Source of the DNA: Bosea sp. 124
GTDB lineage: Bacteria > Pseudomonadota > Alphaproteobacteria > Rhizobiales > Beijerinckiaceae
Assembly (NCBI RefSeq): GCF_003046175.1
Contig: NZ_PZZM01000001.1
Coordinates: forward strand, 2,435,001 to 2,499,000
Length of the DNA stretch: 64,000 bases
Direction: 5' to 3'
Part shown: one piece after another, positions 54,068 through 62,708 of the stretch
Layout: each line of letters starts with the position of its first letter
Numbering within the stretch: the first letter of the stretch is position 1
The notes under the pieces: generated by a model
The model's database searches: none
What the model saw: only the letters and a program-made list of their open reading frames with translations
What the model was told of the DNA's origin: nothing
Program-made: the position numbers and the translations under genes

Positions 54068-55072
54068 GTGAAACATATCATCATCGGCGGCGACGGCTTC
54101 GTCGGCTCGCATCTGGCGGCGGACCTCGCAGCCATGGGCGAGGCGGTGCTGGTCGCCGACATCGTCAAGGGCAACCACGCCCATTACGCCACGGTGCCGT
54201 TCCACAAGATCGACGTCACCGATCAGGACAGCGTCGACGGCATCCCGCTCGACAAGGACGACCTCGTCTACAATCTCTCGGCCAAGATGCTGTCGCCGAT
54301 CGTGACGCGGGCCGAGCGGCATGATTTCTTCTGGCCGGTGAACTATCACGGCACGCAGAACATCCTGAGCTGGATGGAGAAGCGAGGCGCCAACAAGCTC
54401 GTCCACTTCACCACCGACATGATCTATGGCCATTCGGTCACCGTGCCGCAGGATGAGAACCATCCGGCCCGTCCGCTCGGCGAATATGGCGAGAGCAAGC
54501 TCGCGACCGAGACGCTGGCCCAGACCTATCGCGACAAGGGCTTCCAGATTCCGATCTTCCGGCCGCGCCTGATCATCGGGCCCGGGCGCCTCGGCATCCT
54601 GGTCAAGCTGTTCAAGCTGATCGACATGAACCTGCCGGTGCCGATGATCGGTTCAGGACGTAACCCCTACCAGTTCATCTCGGTGTTCGACTGTGCCAGC
54701 GCCTGCGTCGCGGCCTGGCAGGCGGGCTTCCCCAATTCGGCCTATAATCTGGGTTCCGACGATCCGCCCCCGGTGAAGAAGCTGCTCGGCGACCTGATCA
54801 AGCATGCCGGTTCGAAGTCGATCCTGCTGCCGACGCCGGCTGCGCTGGTCAAGCTGACGCTGAACGCGCTCGATGCGGTCAACCTGCCGATCATGGATCC
54901 CGAGCAATACATGATCGCCGACGAGATCTGCATTCTCGACACCTCCAGGGCCAAGCGCGAACTCGGCTGGACGCCGATGCATCGCGACGAGGACATGCTG
55001 CTCGCCGCCTACACCGAATACCGCCGGGGCCTCGATGCCCATCAGCAGAGCCAGAGGAGCCTCGCAGCATGA
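54068..55072 (+). CDS. NAD-dependent epimerase/dehydratase (extended SDR)
   Basis: A 334-residue extended short-chain dehydrogenase. It begins at a GTG (MKHIIIGGDGFVGSHLAADL) with the NAD-binding GGDGFVG. The active-site Tyr and Lys are in LGEYGESKLATETLA, with TTDMIYGHSVTVP supplying the Thr/Ser region and FRPRLIIGPGR the following strand. Nucleotide-sugar epimerases, dehydratases and reductases share this fold; the precise sugar cannot be read. Its stop overlaps the aminotransferase start by 4 bp, implying joint synthesis of an amino-sugar-like product. Confidence 0.9.
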   Translation: MKHIIIGGDGFVGSHLAADLAAMGEAVLVADIVKGNHAHYATVPFHKIDVTDQDSVDGIPLDKDDLVYNLSAKMLSPIVTRAERHDFFWPVNYHGTQNILSWMEKRGANKLVHFTTDMIYGHSVTVPQDENHPARPLGEYGESKLATETLAQTYRDKGFQIPIFRPRLIIGPGRLGILVKLFKLIDMNLPVPMIGSGRNPYQFISVFDCASACVAAWQAGFPNSAYNLGSDDPPPVKKLLGDLIKHAGSKSILLPTPAALVKLTLNALDAVNLPIMDPEQYMIADEICILDTSRAKRELGWTPMHRDEDMLLAAYTEYRRGLDAHQQSQRSLAA

Positions 55073-56523
55073 GCATGCCCGCCTTCAAGAACGACGATGT
55101 CGCCGTGACGAACATGCCCGCGCGCCCGAAGCTCTACAGCGTCGAGGACGCCAAGCAACTCGACGTGCAGACGGTGAAGGAGCTCTTCACCAGCCATATC
55201 AATCCGGGCCAGGTGCATTTCCTGAAGCTGCTCGGCTTCGACAAGATCCTCGTCGATCGCGCCGAGGGCATGCACTACATCACCAGGGACGGCCGCAAGA
55301 TCCTCGATTTCTTCGGTGGTTTCTGCTCGGTCGCCTTCGGCCACAACCATCCGCGCATTGTTGCGGCAAGGAAGAAGTTCCAGGACGAGAACCGCCATGA
55401 GATCTGCATGGCGTTCATGTCGCAATACGCTTCGGCGCTCGCCGCCAACCTCGCCGCGATCTCACCCGGCGATCTCGACATGGTCTTTCTCGGCTCGACC
55501 GGCTCGGAGGCGATGGAAGCGGCACTGAAGGTCGCCGAGCAGGCGCAGGGACCGGGCAAGTCCAAGATCCTGCACGCGGCGAACTCGTTCCACGGCAAGA
55601 CCAAGGGCGTGCTCTCGGTCACGGATTCGACGCTCTACCAGTCGCAGTTCAAGCTGGTCGAGAACCGGGTCAAGGTGCCGTTCGGCGACATCGAGGCGGT
55701 GCGGCAGGCGCTGGAGAGCGATCCTTCCATCGGCATCGTGGTGATGGAGACGATCCAGGGTGGCGGTGGCATCGTCGAGGCGCCGCTGGGCTTCTGGCGT
55801 GAGCTGCGCGCGCTCTGCGACAAGCACGGCGTGCTCTGGGTCGCCGACGAGGTGCAGTGCGGGCTCGGGCGCACCGGCCAGTTCTTCGCCTTCGAACGCG
55901 ACGGCGTGGTGCCGGACGTGACCGCGCTGGCCAAGGCGCTCGGCGGCTCGAAGGCGGCGATGGGCGCGATGATCGCGCGCCGCGAGCTGTACATGAAGGC
56001 CTATGGCAAGCCGAAGACCGCGCTGATCCATGCCCAGGCCACGTTCGGCGGGATGGGCGAGGCCTGCATCTCGGCGATCGAAGGGCTGAACGTGCTCTAT
56101 GAGGAAGACCTCATGGGCAACGCCCAGCGCCAGGGCGATTACCTGATCGCGCGGCTGAACGAATTGCGCGTCAAGCATCCGAGCCTGCTCAAGGAGATCC
56201 GCGGGCGCGGCCTGATGATCGGTGTCGAGTTCCAGGACATCAGCGAGACCATGCCCTTCGGGCTCAAGCATATGGTCGCGCTGCTCGACGACAAGCTGAA
56301 GGGTTCGCTCTGCGGCTTCATCGGGGCGCTGCTGCTGAAGGATTACGACGTGCTCGTTGCCTTCACCGAGTACAACCGCAACGTCATCCGGCTCGAGCCG
56401 CCGCTGATCGCGACGCGCGAGGATTGCGACACCTTCATCGATGCGCTGGACGACCTGCTCTCGCGCGGCATCACCCGCATTGTCACCGACTATCTGCGCA
56501 AGGTTGCGGTGGCGAAGGGCTGA
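55069..56523 (+). CDS. Class III PLP-dependent aminotransferase
   Basis: A 484-residue fold-type I aminotransferase of the acetylornithine/GABA class. It has the substrate loop RKILDFFGGFCSVAFGHNHP, the PLP phosphate region FLGSTGSEAMEAALKVAEQA, the cofactor Asp in WVADEVQCGLGRTGQFFAFE, and the Schiff-base Lys in VTALAKALGGSKAAMGAMIA (about 289). It is longer than typical ArgD (about 400) because of a 40-residue N-terminal extension. Candidates are an amino-sugar or polyol transaminase serving the adjacent epimerase, or a hopanoid side-chain transaminase (HpnO-like). The neighbours favour the first, weakly. A clear terminator follows. Confidence 0.9.
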   Translation: MSMPAFKNDDVAVTNMPARPKLYSVEDAKQLDVQTVKELFTSHINPGQVHFLKLLGFDKILVDRAEGMHYITRDGRKILDFFGGFCSVAFGHNHPRIVAARKKFQDENRHEICMAFMSQYASALAANLAAISPGDLDMVFLGSTGSEAMEAALKVAEQAQGPGKSKILHAANSFHGKTKGVLSVTDSTLYQSQFKLVENRVKVPFGDIEAVRQALESDPSIGIVVMETIQGGGGIVEAPLGFWRELRALCDKHGVLWVADEVQCGLGRTGQFFAFERDGVVPDVTALAKALGGSKAAMGAMIARRELYMKAYGKPKTALIHAQATFGGMGEACISAIEGLNVLYEEDLMGNAQRQGDYLIARLNELRVKHPSLLKEIRGRGLMIGVEFQDISETMPFGLKHMVALLDDKLKGSLCGFIGALLLKDYDVLVAFTEYNRNVIRLEPPLIATREDCDTFIDALDDLLSRGITRIVTDYLRKVAVAKG

Positions 56524-56546
56524 ATTGCCTGACTGAGATCGTTGCG

Positions 56547-56572
56547 AAAGGGCCGGTTCGCCGGCCCTTTTT
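56547..56572 (+). terminator. Rho-independent terminator of the aminotransferase operon
   Basis: GGGCCGG pairs with CCGGCCC around TTCG, preceded by AAA and followed by TTTTT, 24 bp after the stop. Confidence 0.92.
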
Positions 56573-56592
56573 CGTTGTCGCGACGCCAAACG

Positions 56593-56622
56593 AAAAAAGG
56601 CTCCCGGCGCGAGCAGGGAGCC
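56593..56622 (-). terminator. Rho-independent terminator of the Gly/Tyr-rich secreted protein gene
   Basis: On the minus strand GGCTCCC pairs with GGGAGCC over a 10-bp loop and is followed by TTTTTT. It faces the terminator of the convergent operon. Confidence 0.85.
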
Positions 56623-56704
56623 ATAGTGGGGAGGGGCTCGATCAATCCGTGGAGGGGGCGGCGGCCCTGCGGGTTCCTGGCCCCGGGCCGCTGAACCGCA
56701 ATGC

Positions 56705-56995
56705 TCAGTAGTAGCCGCAGACGCGGCGGTAGCCGACGACCTCGCCGTAGCGGTTGATGCGCTCGACCATCTCGCAGCTGCGGCCGCCGTAATAGCCACC
56801 GGAGTAGCCATAGGCCGGGCGGGTCGCGCCGGCGATGATGGCGCCGGCTGCGATCGCGCCGACGATGCCGGCACCCGCGCCCCAGCCATATCCGCGGCGA
56901 CCCCAGTAGCCGGCTTCGGCGGAGGTGGCGGTCAGGGTGGTGCCCAGGGTCAGGGCGGTCAGGGCGGCCATCGTCACGGTCTTGAAGCGGGTCAT
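56705..56995 (-). CDS. Small secreted Gly/Tyr-rich protein
   Basis: A 96-residue protein. The signal peptide (about 1-28, KTVTMAALTALTLGTTLTAT ... AEA) is followed by a Gly/Ala zipper segment (GIVGAIAAGAIIAGATRPAY) and a Tyr-rich C-terminus with two Cys (RSCEMVERINRY ... VCGYY). Such short exported proteins are abundant in Rhizobiales and have no known role. GGGAGATCAAGACG precedes the ATG at 56995; an upstream in-frame ATG at 57043 is less likely. It lies between the two halves of the polyprenyl-sugar region but has its own terminator. Confidence 0.75.
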   Translation of the reverse strand: MTRFKTVTMAALTALTLGTTLTATSAEAGYWGRRGYGWGAGAGIVGAIAAGAIIAGATRPAYGYSGGYYGGRSCEMVERINRYGEVVGYRRVCGYY

Positions 56996-57108
56996 CGTCT
57001 TGATCTCCCAGAATGTCTTGGGGGCGAACCATTCGCCCTTCATGACCGTTGGTCGCGGCGGGCGGCGGGGAGGTTCAAGGCGATGGAAAGATTTTTTGTG
57101 GACCCTCC

Positions 57109-57128
57109 GCCCTCATCAGGATGAGGGC
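57109..57128 (-). terminator. Hairpin downstream of the DprE1-like gene
   Basis: GCCCTCATC (57109-57117) pairs with GATGAGGGC (57120-57128). It lies 30 bp after the stop of the minus-strand oxidase gene and lacks a T-run, so it may only stabilise the mRNA end. Confidence 0.4.
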
Positions 57129-57157
57129 TTGGGTGCGGGACGCACTTCGGAACGAAC

Positions 57158-58471
57158 TCAGCCGGCCGTGACGCGCCGCCAGAAGCTCGACGAGAAACCC
57201 GGGTCGATATGTGCCGCGAAATCGCGCCAGTGCGGGAAGGAGGCCTCGAAGGTCGCGGGCGACATGCGGGCGTCCTTGTAGGGGTTGACGCGGCCGCCCG
57301 CGGCCAGCGTGACGGCGTCGAGCTCGTCGAGAAGCCTGGTCGTGCGCGCGCCGCGATTGGGGACGTCGAGCGTCAGCGTCGCGCCCGCAAGCGGGAAGGA
57401 CATCATTCCGGGTGAAGGCACGTCGCCGAAGAGCTTGAGCACGGTGAGGAACGAAGCCTCGCCGGCGGCGAGCGTCCGCCGCAGCATCTCCTCCACGGCA
57501 TCGCGCGCATGGGTCATCGGGATAGCGCACTGGAACTGGCGCAGGCCGTTCGGCCCATAGGCGCGGTTCCAGTTGCGGACCCGGTCGAGCGGATAGAAGA
57601 ACGGGCGATAGGCGATGCGCCGCGGCTCCGGCGAGCGTGGCTGCATCGCGCGGTAGAGCGCGTTGAAGGCGCGCAGCGTCACGCGGTTGATCAGCGGGAC
57701 CGGCGGCCTGATCGGGAAGGGCAGGCTGCGCCTCGGGCGGCTCGGCGGCCGGTTCGAGGCCGGCGCGTGGTTGGCGCGGAAGAACACGCCGCGCCCGAAA
57801 CCCGAGCCGCTTGCGAGCGCGTCGACCCAGGCGACGGTGTAGTCATGCGTCGCATCGGATTCTGCGGCGATGGCGAAGAAGCGGTCGAGCCCGTCGAAGT
57901 GGATGGCCTCCTGCTGCATCTCGGCGGAGGCCACCGGCATGAGTTGCAGCGTGACCTGCGTGATCAGGCCGGTGAGACCCATGCCGCCGATGGTGGCGGC
58001 GAAGAGCGCGCCGTTGATGTCGGGCGCGCAGGTCAGCCGCCGCCCGTCCGAGCGCACGAGTTCGAAGGCGCGAACGTGGCGGCCGAAGGTGCCGGCACGA
58101 TGATGGTTCTTGCCGTGGACGTCGTTGGCGAGCGCCCCGGCGATCGTGACGAAGCAGGTGCCCGGAGTCACCGGCGGAAACCAGCCGGCGGGCACGACGA
58201 GCTTCAGCAGGTCATCCAGCAGGACGCCGGCCTCGCAGGAGACGAGCCCACTCTCGCGGTCAAAGGCGAGAATGCGGTCGAGGCGGCGCGCCAGGATCAG
58301 CCGCCCGCCATCGTTCAGGCAGGAATCACCATAGGAGCGGCCATTGCCGTAAGCCAGGACGGGCCCGCGTTGCGGCGACGGGTCGGCCATCCACGCCTCG
58401 GGGGCGAGCGGCTGGCTGCCTTGCGCGGCCAACCCGCCCCAGGAACGGATGTCGGATCGCGCGCCGCTCAC
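57158..58471 (-). CDS. DprE1-like FAD-linked oxidase (decaprenylphosphoryl-ribose 2-oxidase family)
   Basis: A 437-residue VAO-fold flavoprotein. The FAD domain has VLAYGNGRSYGDSCLN, GTCFVTIAGALANDVHGKNH and HRAGTFGRHV; HGKNHH is the DprE1 hallmark. The C-terminal part has FLTVLKLFGDVPSPGMMSFP, TLTLDVP and GGRVNPYKDARMSP, whose Lys corresponds to K418 of the mycobacterial enzyme. The position of the drug-reactive C387 appears to be Thr. Together with DprE2, DprE1 epimerises polyprenyl-phosphoribose to arabinose. The start overlaps the UbiA-type gene stop by 4 bp. No DprE2-type SDR is adjacent on this strand. Confidence 0.9.
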   Translation of the reverse strand: MSGARSDIRSWGGLAAQGSQPLAPEAWMADPSPQRGPVLAYGNGRSYGDSCLNDGGRLILARRLDRILAFDRESGLVSCEAGVLLDDLLKLVVPAGWFPPVTPGTCFVTIAGALANDVHGKNHHRAGTFGRHVRAFELVRSDGRRLTCAPDINGALFAATIGGMGLTGLITQVTLQLMPVASAEMQQEAIHFDGLDRFFAIAAESDATHDYTVAWVDALASGSGFGRGVFFRANHAPASNRPPSRPRRSLPFPIRPPVPLINRVTLRAFNALYRAMQPRSPEPRRIAYRPFFYPLDRVRNWNRAYGPNGLRQFQCAIPMTHARDAVEEMLRRTLAAGEASFLTVLKLFGDVPSPGMMSFPLAGATLTLDVPNRGARTTRLLDELDAVTLAAGGRVNPYKDARMSPATFEASFPHWRDFAAHIDPGFSSSFWRRVTAG

Positions 58472-59358
58472 GGAAGCAGGGTCGCCGCGACCATGATCAC
58501 GAGCACGGTCGCGCCCGTGACCTGGCTGCGCCAGTCGCGGATCATGAAGATGAGCGGATCGTCCGGCATGGCCCCGCGCCGCGCCAGGAACCAGATCCGC
58601 GCCATCTGGTAGAGGATGATCGGGCAGACCAGCCAGATCAGTTCGGGATGGCGATAGAGTTCCTTAACGGCGGCGCTGTCGACATAGAGCGCCATGATCA
58701 GCGCGCAGGTGCAGCCGGAGGCCATGCCGAGCTGCGAGAGCGCCTCAATGTCCTCGGCATGATAGCCGCGCCCCGCCTTCTTCAGACCGGACTGGTCCTG
58801 CGTGATGCGCAGCTCCGCATAGCGCTTCACCAAGGCCAGGCTCAGGAACAGGAACATCGAGAAGGCGAGCAGCCACGAGGAGAGCGGAATCGCCGCGGCG
58901 GCATTACCGGCGAGGATGCGCAGGGTGTGCAGGGCGGCCAGGCCGAGCACATCGACCAGCAGCTTGCGCTTGAGGACGAAGAGATAGGCCAAAGCGAGCG
59001 CGAGATAGGCTCCGAGCGCCAACAGGAAAAGCTTCGGCTGCGGCAGCAGCCAGGCGAGCGCGAAGGCGGTGACGAGCAGAACGGGCACGGCTGCATAGGC
59101 CTGGCGCTCGGTGATTTCGCCGGCCGCCAGCGGGCGCTTGCATTTCGTCGGATGGCGCCGGTCGGCCTCGACATCGACGATGTCGTTGAGGAGATAGATT
59201 GAGGAGGCCAGCAGGCTGAAGGCCAGGAACGCGATGGCGCCATGGCCGATCGCTGCAATGTCGAAGACGTCATGGTTGAGCAAGATCGGAACGAATACGA
59301 GGCCGTTCTTGAGCCAGTGATGCGGCCGCATCGCCCTGATCAGCGCAGTCAAAGCCAT
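58468..59358 (-). CDS. UbiA-family prenyltransferase, probable polyprenyl-phosphate phosphoribosyltransferase
   Basis: A 296-residue integral membrane enzyme with eight to nine helices. The first Asp-rich motif is YLLNDIVDVEADRRHPTKCK (NDxxDxxxD, about residues 57-64). The second conserved region, ALVKRYAELRITQDQSG, with RGYHAEDIEAL matches mycobacterial UbiA (Rv3806c), which joins PRPP to decaprenyl phosphate, rather than ubiquinone-type UbiA. It is first in a two-gene operon with the DprE1-like oxidase, which makes the ribosyl-phosphopolyprenol assignment likely. The separate 5-phosphatase needed in mycobacteria is not in the window. Confidence 0.9.
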   Translation of the reverse strand: MALTALIRAMRPHHWLKNGLVFVPILLNHDVFDIAAIGHGAIAFLAFSLLASSIYLLNDIVDVEADRRHPTKCKRPLAAGEITERQAYAAVPVLLVTAFALAWLLPQPKLFLLALGAYLALALAYLFVLKRKLLVDVLGLAALHTLRILAGNAAAAIPLSSWLLAFSMFLFLSLALVKRYAELRITQDQSGLKKAGRGYHAEDIEALSQLGMASGCTCALIMALYVDSAAVKELYRHPELIWLVCPIILYQMARIWFLARRGAMPDDPLIFMIRDWRSQVTGATVLVIMVAATLLP

Positions 59359-59660
59359 AGCCGTGTCTCTTTTTCCCTTGCGCCGTTATTGCGTCCGGGC
59401 GCCGATGACATGCTCCGGGCGAGCGTCTGCCGACAGTGAGCCGTTCTGGCGCCTGCCTTACTCGCCGATAAATCCTAAGTCCGGGTGGATGACGGGGGGC
59501 GGAGGCCGGTCATTCGGCTGCCATGATTAACAGCCGCCTGACACCGTGACGCGACGATCCGCGATGGCATGCAGTGCAGGCCGCAGCCGCCGCTCGGAGA
59601 GCTGCGGCTGCGGCGCGAGCGATTGGACGCCGGGGATGCCCGGGACGATCCGGGCGTGCG
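59359..59660. other. Intergenic region between the UbiA-type and DUF533 genes
   Basis: This 302-bp stretch should carry the UbiA-operon promoter at its left end and the end of the DUF533 transcript at its right. I see no gene, RNA, strong hairpin with T-run, or long repeat. Confidence 0.4.
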
Positions 59661-60560
59661 TCAGACCTTCGCCGCGCTGGCGGCGGCGTCGATGTTGGCG
59701 ACGAGTTCGGCGTCGAGGCCGAGCGAGGCCGCCAGCCCGGCGAGGAAGTCCTTTTCCTTCGGCGTGTCCGGATTGATGGCGATGCGCGCCGCCGTGTAGA
59801 TCTGCGCTGCCAGCTCGGGGCTTTCGGCACCCTCGACCAGGGTTTCGACGGAAGCCGGATTGGCCATTTCCCTGGCCAGCCACTCATTCGCTTCCTGATC
59901 GAAACCGGCCTCGCGCAGGCCGCCCAGGATGGCGGCGCGCTCGTCGGCATCGATTGCTCCATCGGCCGCGGCCGCGGCGATCATGGCCTGGATAAAGACG
60001 AGCGCGGTCGCCTCGCTCGCGGCTCCCGGCTCGAAGCCGGTGCCGGAGGGGGCGGGCAGAACCTCGGGGCTGCCGATATCGAGCATCGGCTTGCCGGACT
60101 GGTAGTTCTGATAGGCCTTGTAGGCGAGGCCGCCGATCAGAGCCATGCCGCCGAGACGGGCAGCGGAGCCGACGACGGCCCGGCCGGCCGACGAGCCGAA
60201 GACCAGTGCGCCGAGGCCGCCGAGCACGGCGGTCGCCATCGCCGGGTTCTTGTCGAACATCGCCTTGGCCTGGGCCAGCACATCCTGCGCCGAGCGCCCG
60301 CCGGAGACCTGGCCCAGCGCCTCGCCGGCCTTCTGCTGCACGCCGGTCTGGCGCGCGGCATCGCCGACGCCTTGCGTCGCCTGCGTCAGGATCTGGCCGG
60401 CCATGCCGGCGAGCCCGCCGACGCCGCCGCTCTTCTGAACCTGTTCGGCGAGGCCGCCCAGGATGGAGCCGAGCGTGCCCGTCTGGCCCTGGCCGCGAGG
60501 CTTGCCGGCCTGGGTGCCAGCGCTGACGAGGGCATCGAGAAGGGATTTGGCGTTGAACAT
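59661..60560 (-). CDS. DUF533 / TerB-like domain protein
   Basis: A 299-residue protein. The N-terminal half is glycine/alanine-rich and low complexity (LGSILGGLAEQVQKSGGVGG), followed by a hydrophobic Gly-rich segment (about 105-145, AVLGGLGALVFGSSAGRAVV) that could insert in a membrane. The C-terminal DUF533 domain (about 190-295) is TerB-like and helical: ATALVFIQAMIAAAAADGAI, DADERAAILGGLREAGFDQE and TARIAINPDTPKEKDFLAGL. It corresponds to E. coli YebE-type inner-membrane proteins of envelope stress regulons; the function is unproven. It is monocistronic. Confidence 0.88.
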   Translation of the reverse strand: MFNAKSLLDALVSAGTQAGKPRGQGQTGTLGSILGGLAEQVQKSGGVGGLAGMAGQILTQATQGVGDAARQTGVQQKAGEALGQVSGGRSAQDVLAQAKAMFDKNPAMATAVLGGLGALVFGSSAGRAVVGSAARLGGMALIGGLAYKAYQNYQSGKPMLDIGSPEVLPAPSGTGFEPGAASEATALVFIQAMIAAAAADGAIDADERAAILGGLREAGFDQEANEWLAREMANPASVETLVEGAESPELAAQIYTAARIAINPDTPKEKDFLAGLAASLGLDAELVANIDAAASAAKV

Positions 60561-60736
60561 CAGGCGATCCTTTTGTCTGCGCCCCGGCTTCGGGCGCGTC
60601 GCGCCGATCTAGGAACGATCAGGCCCGATCGCCAGAGACGCGCTGCAACATCCCGTTTCAGCCTAACCTAACGGCAGGTCGGGGCTCTCACAATCGGGAC
60701 CAATGGCTGATGCCATACGCCCCGGTCGTGTTCCGA

Positions 60737-61549
60737 TCAGGGCGCGAGCCTGCGCAGCAGAAGCGGCGCGCCGACCGCGGGGTCCTTGCGCCACTGGCCG
60801 TTCTCGAAGACGAGTTCGACGCCGTGGCCTTTCCGGGCGACCAGCGTGAGCCGGCCGGCCAGATAGCGCCAGCCGGCGGGATCGAAGATCGCGAGCCCGG
60901 TGTCGCTGCACAGGCCCTCGAAAGCGGCCGGGCCTGCAGCCGGCGCGCCGGTGGCCGCAGGGCTCAGGACGATGCGACAGGCTTCGCGGTCGGGCTGGCG
61001 CATCACCGCGTAGCGACCGGGCAGGGTGTCGGGTGCTGGCGCGCGGGCGGGATCGACGAGGGTCGGGCGCTGGGCCGCCGTTGCGGCGAGTTCGGCCGGG
61101 CTGGCGACGGGGCGCCGCGCTGCGCGCGGATGGTTCTTCGAGGCCAGCGCATAGGCCTTGCCGTCGGAGCCGCTGCCGGTGAAGCCGCGCTCGGGAGCGC
61201 CGTCGCGGAAGGCGATCACCGTCTTGCCCTGTGCATCCTGCAGCCGCAGCCCGCCTTCCGGCGCGAGGTTCCAGCCGGTCACGGTGTCCAGGATCGGCAG
61301 GGCCCGGCGGCACGTCGCGGGAAAGCGGAGCTGGCGGCCCTGGGGCGCCGCCTCGGCGCCGAGCGTGACCGTGCAGCCGCGCGAGGCGCCGGGCATCTCG
61401 AGATCCCAGGCGCCGAGCAGGGCGCGGATTGCCTCGGGCGCCCGGTCCGCGCCGCGCGGCGGCGGGGCGGTCTGGGCGTGGAGACCGGCTGCAGGGAGAA
61501 GGCTCCCAGCCGCCAGAAGCGGCAGGGCTGCCAGCGCAGCGAGGCGCAT
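60737..61549 (-). CDS. Secreted protein with two AprI/Inh-type protease-inhibitor repeats
   Basis: A 270-residue exported protein. A signal peptide (MRLAALAALPLLAAGSLLPA) is followed by two similar halves. Residues about 45-140 begin IRALLGAWDLEMPGASRGCT and have a matching CRRALPI cysteine; residues about 175-268 begin LPGRYAVMRQPDREACRIVL and have a matching LCSDTGL cysteine. Each half has the Gly-x-W/Y start, the paired cysteines and the later W-R-Y/L-x-x-G-x-L strand of the AprI/Inh inhibitor barrel. I chose 61549 because AAAAAGG lies before it; the ATG at 61573 overlaps the upstream gene. It probably shares the transcript of the dehydrogenase gene. Confidence 0.8.
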   Translation of the reverse strand: MRLAALAALPLLAAGSLLPAAGLHAQTAPPPRGADRAPEAIRALLGAWDLEMPGASRGCTVTLGAEAAPQGRQLRFPATCRRALPILDTVTGWNLAPEGGLRLQDAQGKTVIAFRDGAPERGFTGSGSDGKAYALASKNHPRAARRPVASPAELAATAAQRPTLVDPARAPAPDTLPGRYAVMRQPDREACRIVLSPAATGAPAAGPAAFEGLCSDTGLAIFDPAGWRYLAGRLTLVARKGHGVELVFENGQWRKDPAVGAPLLLRRLAP

Positions 61550-61557
61550 CCGTCCGG

Positions 61558-62532
61558 TCAGGCCTTTTTCCATGGGGTCTCGGCAACGGGCGTGAGCGGG
61601 CCCTTGTCATCGAACCAGGAGAGCAAATTGTCGACCAGGAGCTGGCCCATCTGCTCGCGGGTGTGGACGGAGGCCGAGCCGACATGGGGCAGCAGCACGG
61701 CATGCTCGATCGCGATCAGCTCGGCCGGCACGCGGGGCTCATCCTCGAAGACGTCGAGGCCGGCCGAGAGGATGGTCTTGTTCTGCAGTGCTTCGACCAG
61801 CGCCTTCTCGTCAATCACGGTGCCGCGCCCGACATTGACGACGATGCCGTTGGGGCCGAGCGCCTTCAACACCTCGGCATTGATGATGTGATGGGTCGAG
61901 GCGCCGCCGGGCGCGACCGAGATCAGGGTGTCGACATCGGCCGCCATCTCGACCAGCGAGGGATAGTAGCGATAGGGGACGTCCGCCTGGCGCGAGCGGC
62001 CGTGATAGGCGATCGGCAGCCCGAAAGCCTCGATGCGGTGGGCCACAGCCTTGCCGATGCGGCCGAGGCCGACGATGCCGACCGAGCGCTTGCGCAGCGA
62101 GGTCGTCAGCGGATAGGCGGCCTTCAGCCACTTGCCCTCGCGCAGATAGCGGTCGACCTGCGGCAATTGCCTGACGGTCGAGATCAGCAGGCCGATGGCG
62201 AGGTCAGCGACCTCGTCGGTCAGGACGTCGGGCGTGTTCGTGACGATGAGGCCGCGTCGGCCGGCCTCGGCTGCGTCGACATGGTCGTAGCCGACGCCGA
62301 AGCTCGAGATGATCTCAAGGTTGGGAAGCGCGTCGAACAGCGCGCCATCGACCCGGTTGTGGCCGCCGCCAGCGGCGATGCCACGCACGCGTCCGGAGAT
62401 CTCGCGCAGGAAGGCCGCCTTGTCCTCGGCCTTCCACAATTCGTGAACGGCGTACTGGGCCTTCAACTGGTCGGCGGCATAGGCCATCAGCGGGCCGGTC
62501 ATCAGGATTTCGGTGGCGTTGGGCCGTGTCAT
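61558..62532 (-). CDS. D-isomer 2-hydroxyacid dehydrogenase
   Basis: A 324-residue NAD(P)-dependent reductase of 2-oxoacids such as glyoxylate or hydroxypyruvate. The Rossmann motif is VGIVGLGRIGKAVAHRI (about residue 150). The catalytic triad is Arg in VVNVGRGTVIDE, Glu in AGLDVFEDEPRVP and His in VLLPHVGSASVHTR. The substrate loop is SFGVGYDHVDAAEAGRRGL. GhrB/hydroxypyruvate reductase-like enzymes are the nearest type. A FadR-type regulator lies 187 bp upstream in the same direction, and a candidate operator for it overlaps that regulator's stop codon, so this gene is a likely target. Confidence 0.93.
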   Translation of the reverse strand: MTRPNATEILMTGPLMAYAADQLKAQYAVHELWKAEDKAAFLREISGRVRGIAAGGGHNRVDGALFDALPNLEIISSFGVGYDHVDAAEAGRRGLIVTNTPDVLTDEVADLAIGLLISTVRQLPQVDRYLREGKWLKAAYPLTTSLRKRSVGIVGLGRIGKAVAHRIEAFGLPIAYHGRSRQADVPYRYYPSLVEMAADVDTLISVAPGGASTHHIINAEVLKALGPNGIVVNVGRGTVIDEKALVEALQNKTILSAGLDVFEDEPRVPAELIAIEHAVLLPHVGSASVHTREQMGQLLVDNLLSWFDDKGPLTPVAETPWKKA

Positions 62533-62708
62533 GGGGGACGTTTCCGTAGGCTTCGGGTGATGGTCGGGCGGCTTGATCAGGCGAATATGAATCGATTAGA
62601 TGTTGCCGGATAGGGCGGTCGCATGGAAGCTGCCGGCCTCGCTGCGATCATCGTCGGGCATCCCACCACGCCGCGCGCTGCCGACAAAGCGCAGATGGCG
62701 CATATATA

